A stretch of 13,431 nucleotides of DNA from an uncultured Balneolaceae bacterium. GTDB lineage: Bacteria > Bacteroidota > Rhodothermia > Balneolales > Balneolaceae. This document shows positions 1 through 6,804 of this stretch, piece by piece. Each line of letters starts with the position of its first letter. The stretch's first letter is position 1. The notes under the pieces are model-generated. The model did not search any database and was not told the DNA's origin. It saw only the letters and a program-made list of their open reading frames with translations. Location: positions 1 to 13,431 of the forward strand of contig CALJMB010000242.1 in assembly GCA_937982515.1 (NCBI GenBank), written 5' to 3'. The position numbers were made by a program, and so were the translations under genes.

Positions 1-5
1 ATGGT

Positions 6-134
6 GTCATCCCGGGGAGTGGGTTGTGCGAGGAGGGATCTCAAGCCTTGTTTAGGCTTTGTCACAGGAGCTGAGCATCTGCCCGTTCTACAGTTGATAT
101 CTCTCACCCCTGAAAAGCGGGGGTTCGGGATGAC
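6..134. repeat. REP/MITE-like element with 9-bp terminal inverted repeats
   Basis: The ends are perfect inverted repeats: GTCATCCCG at 6-14 and CGGGATGAC at 126-134. Inside are two short hairpins, AAGCC/GGCTT (43-47 with 55-59) and ACCCC/GGGGT (106-110 with 120-124). There is no coding capacity. The GTCATCCCG...GAGGGATCTC...CGGGATGAC layout resembles short non-autonomous dispersed repeats seen between genes in many Bacteroidota-type genomes; that resemblance is from memory, and copy number cannot be judged from one window. It lies downstream of the usher stop codon, outside any gene. Confidence 0.5.
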
Positions 135-387
135 CCAACCGAGTGCCTTAAGCAGTACGTAACAGCCCGGGGGTATGATGCTTCCCAATAAATAACCCTC
201 TGTGCAACTCAGCACCCTCTCTTTGCTCCTCTGTGGTACTACCGCTTGCCAGCTTTACAGGGGGTTCTCGCAGAGGCTCGCACAGTTTTTTACGCGGAGT
301 GTATTATCTGCGCAACTCCACGCTTTACTCCGCGAAACACTGCGAGACCTCCCAACAGCCTCCCGCTGCCGCCCATTGCCCCCGCCC
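135..387. other. Non-coding region downstream of the usher gene
   Basis: No credible gene is visible. Open frames that start here on the plus strand run into the antisense of the usher and have no recognisable protein character. The stretch holds two direct copies of CCTCTGTG (197-204 and 228-235) followed by the inverted-repeat element at 266-347. These parts look like one family of degraded CTCTGNG-rich repeats. No convincing hairpin plus U-run terminator for the minus-strand usher operon was found. Confidence 0.4.
266..347. repeat. Nested inverted-repeat element, 82 bp
   Basis: The outer arms are TCTCGCAG (266-273) and CTGCGAGA (340-347). The inner arms are CGCGGAGT (293-300) and ACTCCGCG (327-334). 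All are perfect 8-bp reverse complements, so the segment can fold into a long, interrupted hairpin. A T-run (285-291) precedes the inner left arm. It is probably a small dispersed palindromic element rather than a terminator, because no U-run follows the structure on the usher strand. Confidence 0.45.
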
Positions 388-3012
388 CTACCGGGTTATC
401 ACTTCGAAATCAAGGTTCTCTATAAAGTCTCCCATTGCCCGGGGGCGAACCTCGAACGTGAGCTGTTGCGGAACCGAAACAGCATCCAAGAACTCAAGCT
501 GGGCAGAATCAATTTCCAGTGAGTACGTGCCGGGTGGAATTTCATAAGCATAGAACGTTCCATCGCTGAATGTGCGCAACTCTTTTAAGAAAGAATGTTC
601 TTTATTAGCTAAATGAAGCCTCAGGCCGGGCAGCGGTGTTTTTGTACCATTATGCACCCGCTGTACTGTTCCGGATATGATACCGGATGTATAGAATGGG
701 ATGTCGATGACCTTAAATTGATTGGGATCGGCCACAAAAGAGAATTGGTCAAATGCCGGGATAAGCAGAGGGTTTCTGAGTGCGGCTTTGTTAATGTCCA
801 GGTTAATTCTGTTGTATGCTTGTAGCTGTGTCAGATGAATAATGCCTTTGTCGTTTATACTGGTAATACCGGCCCTGCCAATACGTATGGCATTATCTTT
901 AATGATTTCGTCTCCCTCATCGAATGTGCCCGAGTTGTTGTTATCTACGAACATGCGCACCGCTGTAGCCGCCCGGCCTACCTGCTGTCTGTTTGAGAAA
1001 GCGAGATTGTTATTGTGTTGATCATATCCGATGGAACCAAGAAAGTTTTGAGTAAAGGTAATCCTGTTACTTGAGTTTCTCATGGTAGTTGAAGAGCGGG
1101 TTCCGTTAAAATCAACCATCAGGCCGAGGCTCAACAGATTAAAGTTGCCCAAAAAATTACGTGCAAATGAAATTTGCAGCCGGCCTTTTCTTAAAATAGT
1201 TTTTGAAAACTGAACCTCTGTCTGCTCAAGCTTTTGCATGCCGGGGTTGTAATTTAATTGTCCTCTCACAAATGAATTTTTAAGAAGATCGGGAATGCCT
1301 GTTCTGTTGCCAGAAAAGAAGGTGGCAGAAGCAGTGAGATCAGAAGATAGGCTTGGGGATAATGTTAGGTTGCCGGTTTGGATATCCGAGTAGCGGAGGC
1401 GGAAATTCAGCCGGCCGGCTCGTGTATTTATATTAAAATGGTATAACGTTCTTGAAACAGCGGCAATACTGTGGTTACCCGACAGCCTGATGTTAAGAGG
1501 ATGGCCTAAGATGGTGAACGGGAGGTAGACATTTGCCACAATGTTATGATCGTTTCCCATTATGTTGTAAATACTGTTCCCGGAGAAATAAGTATATCCA
1601 ACATTCCAGCTTGCAGAAGAAGGATATACTATATTGCCTGTAAGCCGGTAAAAAGCGCCGGGAGCGGCATCTATGTTAACCAGATACTGCTCAAACAGAC
1701 GGGCAGAGGTAGAACTATAGAACAGAGGCGACGGGTGGATGGAAGGGAGGTTAAGATATTCTATTCCCACCTTTTGAGTTAACCCGCTTGTAACTCCATA
1801 GCTTAAATCTCCCTGTATAATCTTACTCTTTTCTGTACTTCTGAAAAAAGGGGTATTCAAACGGCCGATATTCAGATGATAGTTAACCTTTCCGCGTGGC
1901 AGGAAGCCAAACGGTATCTGGATACGCCGGGTATGTTCAAGAATACCTCCGGCCGGGTCATAGATCTTCAAATGCATTCTGGAACTGCCATATGTCAGGG
2001 GCGCAGTAAAACGATAGTGGCCATTTTCGCTGGTCTCCTGATAGTCGTAAAGCAGATTATTGAAGTACAGTTCTACTTCTGAACCGGGTACGGTTTCTCC
2101 CTCGATTTCAACTTCATCAAATAAATACCGGGGTTCTATGGGATCATTGGTAACACGCAAACCAGTAAAGTTCCTGGTATCCGGGCCATCCGATATCATC
2201 TGTCCCACAGAAAGCTGTGAAAGAGCAGGTTTATTACGCCATACATAGCGCCAGCGGAAATTCTCAGTAAGAAAGTTAGACCTGCCCGATGAAAAGGTGC
2301 CAAAAGCGCCTCCCTGTAAATCTCCTCCAAGAACCTCTGTGCCAAGGTTCAGATTGTAGGCATACAGGTTGGTTTCACTGTCAACATGGGTGGAAAGGGA
2401 GTAATCTAAAAAACCTCCCGCAAGTATGCTTTGATTTCGCTCAAACTTTATCGGGTAATATTCTTGCCGCAGGCTGTATCTTTTCTGCCGTTCACGCTCC
2501 AGGACGCGTTCGTATTCAGCTGCCACCGGCAGGTGGTGAGGAGTTTCCAGCTGGAGCAGGAGATTATTAAAATTAACGGTAAAAAAGAGATCAAAAACAC
2601 GACTGAATGCTTCAGGAGTGATATAAAAATCCAGCTCCATAATCAGCATCTCTGACGCAGTAAAGTTGAATAGCCCTTTACCCGTTATACTGGCTTCATA
2701 TTCAGTAAAGTTAAACCTGAAGCTGTTCTCCGGTTCCAGGTACGAGCCTGTGATAATCGGAGGAGCAAGACTTACATTGTGAGGTATTTTGAGGAGTGAT
2801 AAGAGCTCGGAAACAGGCAGGTAGAATTGTCCGTCTTCATAGTACGCAATAATCACGCTGTTGAAAAGATTACGATAACTAAAACTGAGAAAAACTTCCT
2901 GAGGCCGGGACGGAGTCTCATTATTATTTTCCTTACTGTCAGCCTGGATAGCAGAAGGAGCAACTAAAAGAAGTATTACGAATAAACTAACCCCAATGCC
3001 GCGACGGGTCAC
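388..3012 (-). CDS. Outer-membrane usher-like protein (PapC/FimD-type, divergent)
   Basis: 874 residues, close to the roughly 800-900 typical of fimbrial ushers. Seen: signal peptide at about 1-24; an N-terminal periplasmic region (38-160) with the FYLPVSELLSLLKI stretch; a long run of alternating beta-strand sequence (about 190-680) consistent with a beta-barrel; and within it a plug/middle-domain signature at about 300-355 (GETVPGSEVELYFNN, then YGSSRMHLKIYDPAGG), the best link to the usher family. After the barrel come an acidic D-x-N-x-S-G-x-F-D-x-G-D-E loop (690-702), possibly calcium-binding, and a carboxypeptidase-regulatory-like beta-sandwich (about 775-835). There is no cysteine anywhere, whereas classical ushers carry cysteine pairs. 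The ATG overlaps the chaperone stop by 4 nt (ATGA), implying translational coupling. Inferred role: outer-membrane pore and assembly platform for the DUF4402-type subunits encoded upstream. Family assignment is by motif and context; an alternative is an unrelated barrel with an Ig plug. Confidence 0.75.
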   Translation of the reverse strand: MTRRGIGVSLFVILLLVAPSAIQADSKENNNETPSRPQEVFLSFSYRNLFNSVIIAYYEDGQFYLPVSELLSLLKIPHNVSLAPPIITGSYLEPENSFRFNFTEYEASITGKGLFNFTASEMLIMELDFYITPEAFSRVFDLFFTVNFNNLLLQLETPHHLPVAAEYERVLERERQKRYSLRQEYYPIKFERNQSILAGGFLDYSLSTHVDSETNLYAYNLNLGTEVLGGDLQGGAFGTFSSGRSNFLTENFRWRYVWRNKPALSQLSVGQMISDGPDTRNFTGLRVTNDPIEPRYLFDEVEIEGETVPGSEVELYFNNLLYDYQETSENGHYRFTAPLTYGSSRMHLKIYDPAGGILEHTRRIQIPFGFLPRGKVNYHLNIGRLNTPFFRSTEKSKIIQGDLSYGVTSGLTQKVGIEYLNLPSIHPSPLFYSSTSARLFEQYLVNIDAAPGAFYRLTGNIVYPSSASWNVGYTYFSGNSIYNIMGNDHNIVANVYLPFTILGHPLNIRLSGNHSIAAVSRTLYHFNINTRAGRLNFRLRYSDIQTGNLTLSPSLSSDLTASATFFSGNRTGIPDLLKNSFVRGQLNYNPGMQKLEQTEVQFSKTILRKGRLQISFARNFLGNFNLLSLGLMVDFNGTRSSTTMRNSSNRITFTQNFLGSIGYDQHNNNLAFSNRQQVGRAATAVRMFVDNNNSGTFDEGDEIIKDNAIRIGRAGITSINDKGIIHLTQLQAYNRINLDINKAALRNPLLIPAFDQFSFVADPNQFKVIDIPFYTSGIISGTVQRVHNGTKTPLPGLRLHLANKEHSFLKELRTFSDGTFYAYEIPPGTYSLEIDSAQLEFLDAVSVPQQLTFEVRPRAMGDFIENLDFEVITR

Positions 3013-3836
3013 TTTACGGTAAAGTTTACAGACTGAGTTAGTGGCTCTGTTTGGACGAGATCGGGACCGGGGATATCCGGCCGTTCTGAAATGTATTTTA
3101 TCTGGGCTGTATAATTTCCTGCGGACAGCTCGTTTTTATCAATGCTGAAGACCTGACGGAAATCAAAGTAAACTGAAGTGGATGATTTTTTTTGGACCAG
3201 TATATCTCCCGTACTGTTACTGATTGTAAGGATAATGCTTCCCAGGAATGGTGCGTTGCCTGTTCGCTGTACATCGCTAATGAGTTTGATGGCATCCCCG
3301 GGCTGTTCCACAGACAGATTAATCATATTCAACCCTGTTGTAACGGCGCCGTGCTTATAAAATATGGTGGTAACCTGCTCAAACTTGTACGTAATTTGGG
3401 CAGTAATAGACTCTTCTGAAACCTCTCCAATGGGAGGCGCCTGCGGGATAGACGTAATCCTGGCCCGGGTCCAGTACATGCCGGCTTCTGTTTTTTCAGG
3501 GCGAACGGTTAACCGGACTACCTGGCGTTGCCCCGGTTGAAGTACAAAACTTCTGGGGAACCCGCGGATATCATTGCTGATACCGAATTTGTCTGCCGAG
3601 GCACCGTCATCGTAGACCATTTTAATACCGCCCTCAGCATCGGTGGTGGGATAACCAAAAGGGAAGTCAATAGAAATTTCCTGGGCTTGATCAGATCCGT
3701 TTAAGATTAAAAGCGTGCCAAAACGGTTCTGATCATCCATAAATAGCATGATAGGAGCGATGGTGATTTGTCCAAATGCGCTTTTGCAGATAAGAAAAGC
3801 TGTTAAGACAAACAGAATGGTTGCTTTTTTAAGCAT
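3009..3836 (-). CDS. PapD-like periplasmic pilus chaperone
   Basis: 275 residues with a signal peptide (about 1-22) ending SAFG before QITIAP. The mature protein starts with a beta-strand-rich domain (about 24-130), ITIAPIMLFMDDQNRFGTLL followed by a short NGSDQ turn, matching the start of PapD/FimC-type chaperones (strand A, then a strand with the N-x-x-x turn). RSFVLQPGQRQVVRLTVRP (95-113) then YWTRARI corresponds to the family P-x-G-x-x-x-x-R-L-x-x-x-P segment leading to the subunit-binding strands. A second beta domain covers about 150-275. The only cysteine (17) is in the signal peptide. Known role of the family: binds fibre subunits in the periplasm by donor-strand complementation and delivers them to the usher, whose gene overlaps this stop by 4 nt. 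A 117-bp gap with a strong hairpin separates it from the canonical subunit upstream. Confidence 0.75.
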   Translation of the reverse strand: MLKKATILFVLTAFLICKSAFGQITIAPIMLFMDDQNRFGTLLILNGSDQAQEISIDFPFGYPTTDAEGGIKMVYDDGASADKFGISNDIRGFPRSFVLQPGQRQVVRLTVRPEKTEAGMYWTRARITSIPQAPPIGEVSEESITAQITYKFEQVTTIFYKHGAVTTGLNMINLSVEQPGDAIKLISDVQRTGNAPFLGSIILTISNSTGDILVQKKSSTSVYFDFRQVFSIDKNELSAGNYTAQIKYISERPDIPGPDLVQTEPLTQSVNFTVK

Positions 3837-3909
3837 AACTGAAAGTTTGGCCGGCAGATATCATTCAATCAACTATATCTCTATTGGAATCTACCGTTAT
3901 GGATTGTGG

Positions 3910-3938
3910 AAAGCCGGAGCGCGATTATCTCCGGCTTT
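3910..3938 (-). terminator. Intercistronic hairpin (attenuator or mRNA stabiliser)
   Basis: A perfect 10-bp stem, AAAGCCGGAG (3910-3919) with CTCCGGCTTT (3929-3938), and a 9-nt loop. It starts 15 nt after the stop of the canonical DUF4402 subunit gene. On the transcribed minus strand the descending arm ends in TTT but no long U-run follows, so a partial terminator or processing-stop hairpin is as likely as full termination. Its position would favour more subunit than chaperone/usher mRNA. Confidence 0.5.
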
Positions 3939-3953
3939 TAGTTTTGGCCGCGC

Positions 3954-4484
3954 TTAATTATAGATAGCTGTAAGAGTTATCGTACCTTCATATTCACCTG
4001 CGGGTTGGTCGTTTGTTGGTATCACAGTACCTCCCAGAAACACGGCTATCCCCCCGGCCGGAAAGCCGGATATAGTTGTTGCCCCTGCAGTGGGGTCGAA
4101 AGTATTGGATCCCGCATCATTCGTTGTCGTACCTGTTTCCCAGTTAGCGTCTTCCGCGGCAAATACCAATTCTAACTCATTCTCGTTGGCATCAACCAGA
4201 GAATAGGAATAACCTGTACCTGTTGGCAAGGTAAAATCAAGACTTACAGATGCACCACTGCCGCCGGTAACGGTAAATTCAGCGCCGTTTGTCCTGGTTA
4301 TCGTTTTATTTATGCCGGGAGAGACATCACCAAAAAGGAGATCGGTGACTTTCAATACTTCAAGCTGAGCCAGGATTATAGCACTGGCATTTGCGCTTGC
4401 ATTATCACTTTGCTGTGTGTAACCGTTTTTTGTTATCCCGAAGAGAAGGAATACCACCACTAAAATGTATAGAAACCGTTGCAT
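3954..4484 (-). CDS. DUF4402-domain fibre subunit (probable major pilin)
   Basis: 176 residues. Signal peptide about 1-24 (FLYILVVVFLLFGI core) ending GYTQ-Q. The mature protein has no cysteine. It shows the DUF4402 layout: an N-terminal strand SAIILAQLEVLKV, LLFGDVSPG (49-57), EFTVTGGSGASVSLDF (69-84), then AVFLGGTVIPTNDQPAGEYEGTITLTAIY near the C-terminus (147-175, given here in parts: GGTV, PAGEYEG, TLTAIY). This last block is the most diagnostic. It lies just upstream of the chaperone and usher genes and is the most canonical of the four subunits here. Inference: the main polymerising subunit, with a hydrophobic N-terminal strand as candidate donor strand. It is preceded by 234 bp of AT-rich DNA, suggesting its own promoter. 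Function of DUF4402 itself is not established. Confidence 0.7.
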   Translation of the reverse strand: MQRFLYILVVVFLLFGITKNGYTQQSDNASANASAIILAQLEVLKVTDLLFGDVSPGINKTITRTNGAEFTVTGGSGASVSLDFTLPTGTGYSYSLVDANENELELVFAAEDANWETGTTTNDAGSNTFDPTAGATTISGFPAGGIAVFLGGTVIPTNDQPAGEYEGTITLTAIYN

Positions 4485-4718
4485 AATACTTTCTTTATTA
4501 GTTATAAACCCGATGTTTTATAAAAATCACACTCCTTTAAGAAATTCGGCACAACTTACACAGCGGCATAGGGTTAACCAAATTAGAAATTTTTAATTAA
4601 GAAGGTTTAATATTTTATATGGTGTCCGATTCAGAATATCGATATGGTTGTGGAGAACACCAATTACCAAGTAGGTACCGTACCCCCGCGATTCCGGCAT
4701 GGTGAAATGAAATTCACA
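4485..4718 (-). promoter_or_regulatory. AT-rich spacer, possible internal promoter for the DUF4402 subunit
   Basis: This is the widest gap within the cluster (234 bp). On the minus strand 4580-4620 is strongly AT-rich and includes TTAATTAA and TAATTTGG, the latter close to but not matching the Bacteroidota -7 consensus TAnnTTTG; no clear -33 TTG sits at the right distance. It also holds the palindrome ATATCGATAT (4636-4645) inside a TGGTGT/ACACCA inverted repeat (4620-4625, 4657-4662), which could serve as an operator or as the end of the upstream transcript. No small gene was recognised. Confidence 0.3.
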
Positions 4719-5252
4719 TTATAAATATTCTATGTTCAGGACCAACACCGCGGTATACAGCCCTTCCGGGACATCACCGATTCTCATATCTCCGTAGATG
4801 TAGATAAAAGCCGATTCCCACCCCGTACGTGCATCTGGGGTGGAAGTAGTTGTGTCTCCGATCCGGAACCATGCGGTCTGACCTGAAAAGGGGCGGGCTG
4901 TATGTATGTCATTGTTACCGCTGGTATTGTAAGAAGCTTGCAGAGAGATCGGTATTTGACTGTTGCTTCCGGGGTGAGAGCGGGTTAGGTTTTTCGGAGC
5001 ATTCAGTGTTACAAATAGATACTGATTAGCCAGTGCCCGTATTTCAAGTATTCCCATTCTGTGGCTTCCTTTTTCTATGCGTTTAATGCCTGAACCGGGG
5101 GTTAGTGTACCGAAACTGAGGTTTTGAATGGTGTTGCTGCTTAATTCAGGCTCTACTTTCATGCTAAAATGAATAAACTGTGCCCGGGCAGAAGAGATGG
5201 GTAGAATACTCCATAACGTCATGAAAAGTATGATGACGGTGAATGTATGCAT
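4719..5252 (-). CDS. DUF4402-like surface-fibre subunit, paralogue C
   Basis: 177 residues; signal peptide about 1-24 with cleavage at SARA|Q. It has the same architecture as the other subunits: an N-terminal strand (FIHFSMKVEPEL), LSFGTLTPG (45-53), a central beta region with IPISLQASYNTSGNNDI, and a C-terminal AFIYIYGDMRIGDVPEGLYT block ending in NIEYL. It is most similar to the product of the gene just upstream (IPFNLRAAYSN; YLYIYGDIYVGNVPAGLYT), so the two are probably tandem duplicates. The start codon shares its A with the upstream TAA stop (TAATG), indicating translational coupling. No cysteine at all. Likely a minor, tip or adaptor subunit of the fibre; this is inferred from position and homology only. 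Confidence 0.6.
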   Translation of the reverse strand: MHTFTVIILFMTLWSILPISSARAQFIHFSMKVEPELSSNTIQNLSFGTLTPGSGIKRIEKGSHRMGILEIRALANQYLFVTLNAPKNLTRSHPGSNSQIPISLQASYNTSGNNDIHTARPFSGQTAWFRIGDTTTSTPDARTGWESAFIYIYGDMRIGDVPEGLYTAVLVLNIEYL

Positions 5253-5905
5253 TATTCGTAACTGGCTATAATATGGATCGTTTCGGTGTATAGCCCTGCC
5301 GGTACATTGCCAACATATATGTCGCCATAGATATAGAGATAGGCGGTCGCTTTGGGCGTTATATAATCACCGTGTTTTGGTGTGGGAGGAGGGCCGGGAG
5401 CCGTACCGGCGCGAGCCAGAACGGGAAAACGGGCGGTGTTTCCATATATCAGCCGGGCCTGAGCAATGTTGTCACTGCCTTTGTTGGAATAGGCTGCACG
5501 CAAGTTGAAGGGAATAGCACTATTCCCGTCTAAACGAAGTTCGGTTGGTGCAGAAATAGTTACAAATACATCCTTATCCATTTCCGCCTCAACACTAAAC
5601 ACTATGACCCCGGGGTCTGTTAACTGGATCTGAACCAGGCCTTCATTTACCATCAGCTGTCCAAAATTCAGGCTGTTGTTTGAACTTACGTTTGTCAGTA
5701 TAATACCATCTGCGGCGTACTGCCCGAAGTTGATTTCCTGAGCATGGAGTTCACCCCAAAGGCTTATAAAGGCCATACAGAATGCGATCCACTTCGTTTT
5801 TTGAGTATTGAAGGCCAGACGTTGGATAGTGAATGCTGAATCCGGAATCCTGAATTCAGAATTCCGGAGTACGCTGTGATATGCCTTGAAAGGTACCGGC
5901 TTCAT
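5252..5905 (-). CDS. DUF4402-like surface-fibre subunit, paralogue B (start uncertain)
   Basis: 217 residues from the ATG at 5905, which lies 7 nt after the upstream stop. The open frame extends to 6172, but that part lies inside the upstream gene in another frame and has no signal-peptide character. With this start the signal peptide is long (about 55 residues): a hydrophobic WIAFCMAFISLW core and cleavage at LHA|Q. The stretch before it is encoded by a degenerate heptamer array (5801-5870). The alternative ATG at 5776 lies inside the hydrophobic core and would remove the basic KTKW n-region. The mature part has LNFGQLMVNEG, IPFNLRAAYSNKGSDNI and a C-terminal YLYIYGDIYVGNVPAGLYT block, homologous to paralogue C. 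Expected role: fibre subunit, exact position unknown. The mature region has no cysteine. Confidence 0.55.
   Translation of the reverse strand: MKPVPFKAYHSVLRNSEFRIPDSAFTIQRLAFNTQKTKWIAFCMAFISLWGELHAQEINFGQYAADGIILTNVSSNNSLNFGQLMVNEGLVQIQLTDPGVIVFSVEAEMDKDVFVTISAPTELRLDGNSAIPFNLRAAYSNKGSDNIAQARLIYGNTARFPVLARAGTAPGPPPTPKHGDYITPKATAYLYIYGDIYVGNVPAGLYTETIHIIASYE
5801..5870 (-). repeat. Degenerate heptamer array in the 5' part of subunit B
   Basis: On the minus strand ten consecutive 7-nt units can be laid out. The clearest are AATTCTG (5863-5857), AATTCAG (5856-5850), GATTCCG (5849-5843), GATTCAG (5842-5836) and CATTCAC (5835-5829); the flanking units are weaker. The 7-nt spacing of ATTC is the evidence. 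The same TTCnnnn period occurs upstream of rfbB. If translation starts at 5905 the array is coding. Confidence 0.6.
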
Positions 5906-5912
5906 CAAGCCG

Positions 5913-6416
5913 TCAGATATACTCGATTTCAATGGTAAACTCCCCTTCATATGTGCCCGGCTGGGCATTCTCAATGTTGACTCTTCCTCCAACCCAAAAA
6001 AAGAATTCTCCGTCTTTGTTGAATCGCAGTCCCCGGTTATCGGGCAGAAGAAGTTCTGCGGTATTCTGCTTATTCTCCGCATTGCCTGCCAGCCGATAGC
6101 GAAATGTGAGACTACTGCTGCGGCCGTTATTAAGTTGCCATTCCTCAAAGTAACTGACCCGTATCTGTGCACCGGGCGTTCCTCTTGCTATCATTTTGCC
6201 CGCTCCCGAATCAGTGACAGGAGAGAGCGCGATTTCTTTTTGGCCCGGCTGAACATTGTCGACCCTCATATTGCGGATAGTAACCAGTTCAATGGATTTA
6301 ATAACATTGGCCGCTACACGGATGTTTATACTGTCTGATGACTGGCAGTGCGCCGGGGTATTCCATAGAAAAACACAGAATGCAGCTATAGCTGCAATTA
6401 AAAGAGCTTTACTCAT
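5913..6416 (-). CDS. DUF4402-like surface-fibre subunit, paralogue A
   Basis: 167 residues. Signal peptide about 1-24 (ALLIAAIAAFCVFLW core), cleavage near PAHC|Q; the Cys there does not sit in a lipobox, so it is probably not a lipoprotein. The mature protein has no cysteine. It opens with a strand (SINIRVAANVIKSIELV), has VDNVQPGQKEI (52-62) in the place of the FGxLxPG motif, and ends with FFFWVGGRVNIENAQPGTYE and TIEIEYI, which follow the DUF4402 C-terminal pattern (GG-x-V-x-I, then PGTYEG, then a final beta-strand ending in Y). It is the first gene of the cluster, with 7 nt to the proposed ATG of subunit B. It is less like subunits B and C than they are to each other. Probable fibre subunit; whether tip or shaft cannot be told. 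Confidence 0.6.
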   Translation of the reverse strand: MSKALLIAAIAAFCVFLWNTPAHCQSSDSINIRVAANVIKSIELVTIRNMRVDNVQPGQKEIALSPVTDSGAGKMIARGTPGAQIRVSYFEEWQLNNGRSSSLTFRYRLAGNAENKQNTAELLLPDNRGLRFNKDGEFFFWVGGRVNIENAQPGTYEGEFTIEIEYI

Positions 6417-6547
6417 TGCTGAAACCGATAATATTGTAACTTTTAGGGGCTTGATAATATTAGAGGATATCTGCTCTGTTGCCAGTTATAATTTTTTAAT
6501 GCTGGATAGCGCTTAGCGATGAGTTACCGCATTTTATACCCGTTTTT

Positions 6548-6707
6548 ACCCCTAAATCCCCTGAAGGGGACTTGTTGGGCAAGTATCCTCCTAACGAGTG
6601 TTGCCAGCAAAAGATGCTACACACCTTAGAAGTGTGTTACATCTGAACGTGCTTATATTTGTTGAACAGCACATTCCTCCAAAGTCCCCTTCAGGGGATT
6701 TAGGGGT
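6548..6707. repeat. REP-doublet/MITE-like element with 26-bp perfect inverted repeats
   Basis: The left arm 6548-6573 (beginning ACCCCTAAATCCCCTGAA) is the exact reverse complement of the right arm 6682-6707; after one mismatch, flanking TTTT (6543-6546) and AAAA (6709-6712) also pair. Each arm carries its own CCCC-TGAA/TTCA-GGGG hairpin (6558-6569 and 6686-6697). The 108-bp core has a further hairpin, ACACAC/GTGTGT (6619-6624 with 6632-6637), and no coding capacity. The layout of two palindromic units facing each other is that of REP doublets or small non-autonomous elements. No transposase is nearby. Confidence 0.7.
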
Positions 6708-6804
6708 GAAAATGACAACCGCTAAACGAGGTACTGAATACGCCCCTGATTTTTTAATAAAAACCAGTATTGGAGCCCTTGCTAAAAAGCAGGCTTCTTT
6801 TTTT

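Noticed and set aside
266..347. Intrinsic terminator of the usher operon
   Set aside because: The inner stem is followed on the usher strand by an A-run, not a U-run, and the loop is long.
202..547. Two overlapping plus-strand open frames of about 105 codons
   Set aside because: They cross the palindromic repeat and the antisense of the usher 3' end, and the translations look random and Cys/Arg-rich.
4485..4718. Additional small gene between the subunits
   Set aside because: No open frame with a plausible start or secretion signal; AT-rich and palindromic, better explained as regulatory spacer.
5906..6172. N-terminal extension of the subunit B open frame to an ATG at 6172
   Set aside because: It lies out of frame inside subunit A, has no signal peptide at its start, and the hydrophobic secretion signal comes much later. 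The ATG at 5905 just after the subunit A stop is more plausible.
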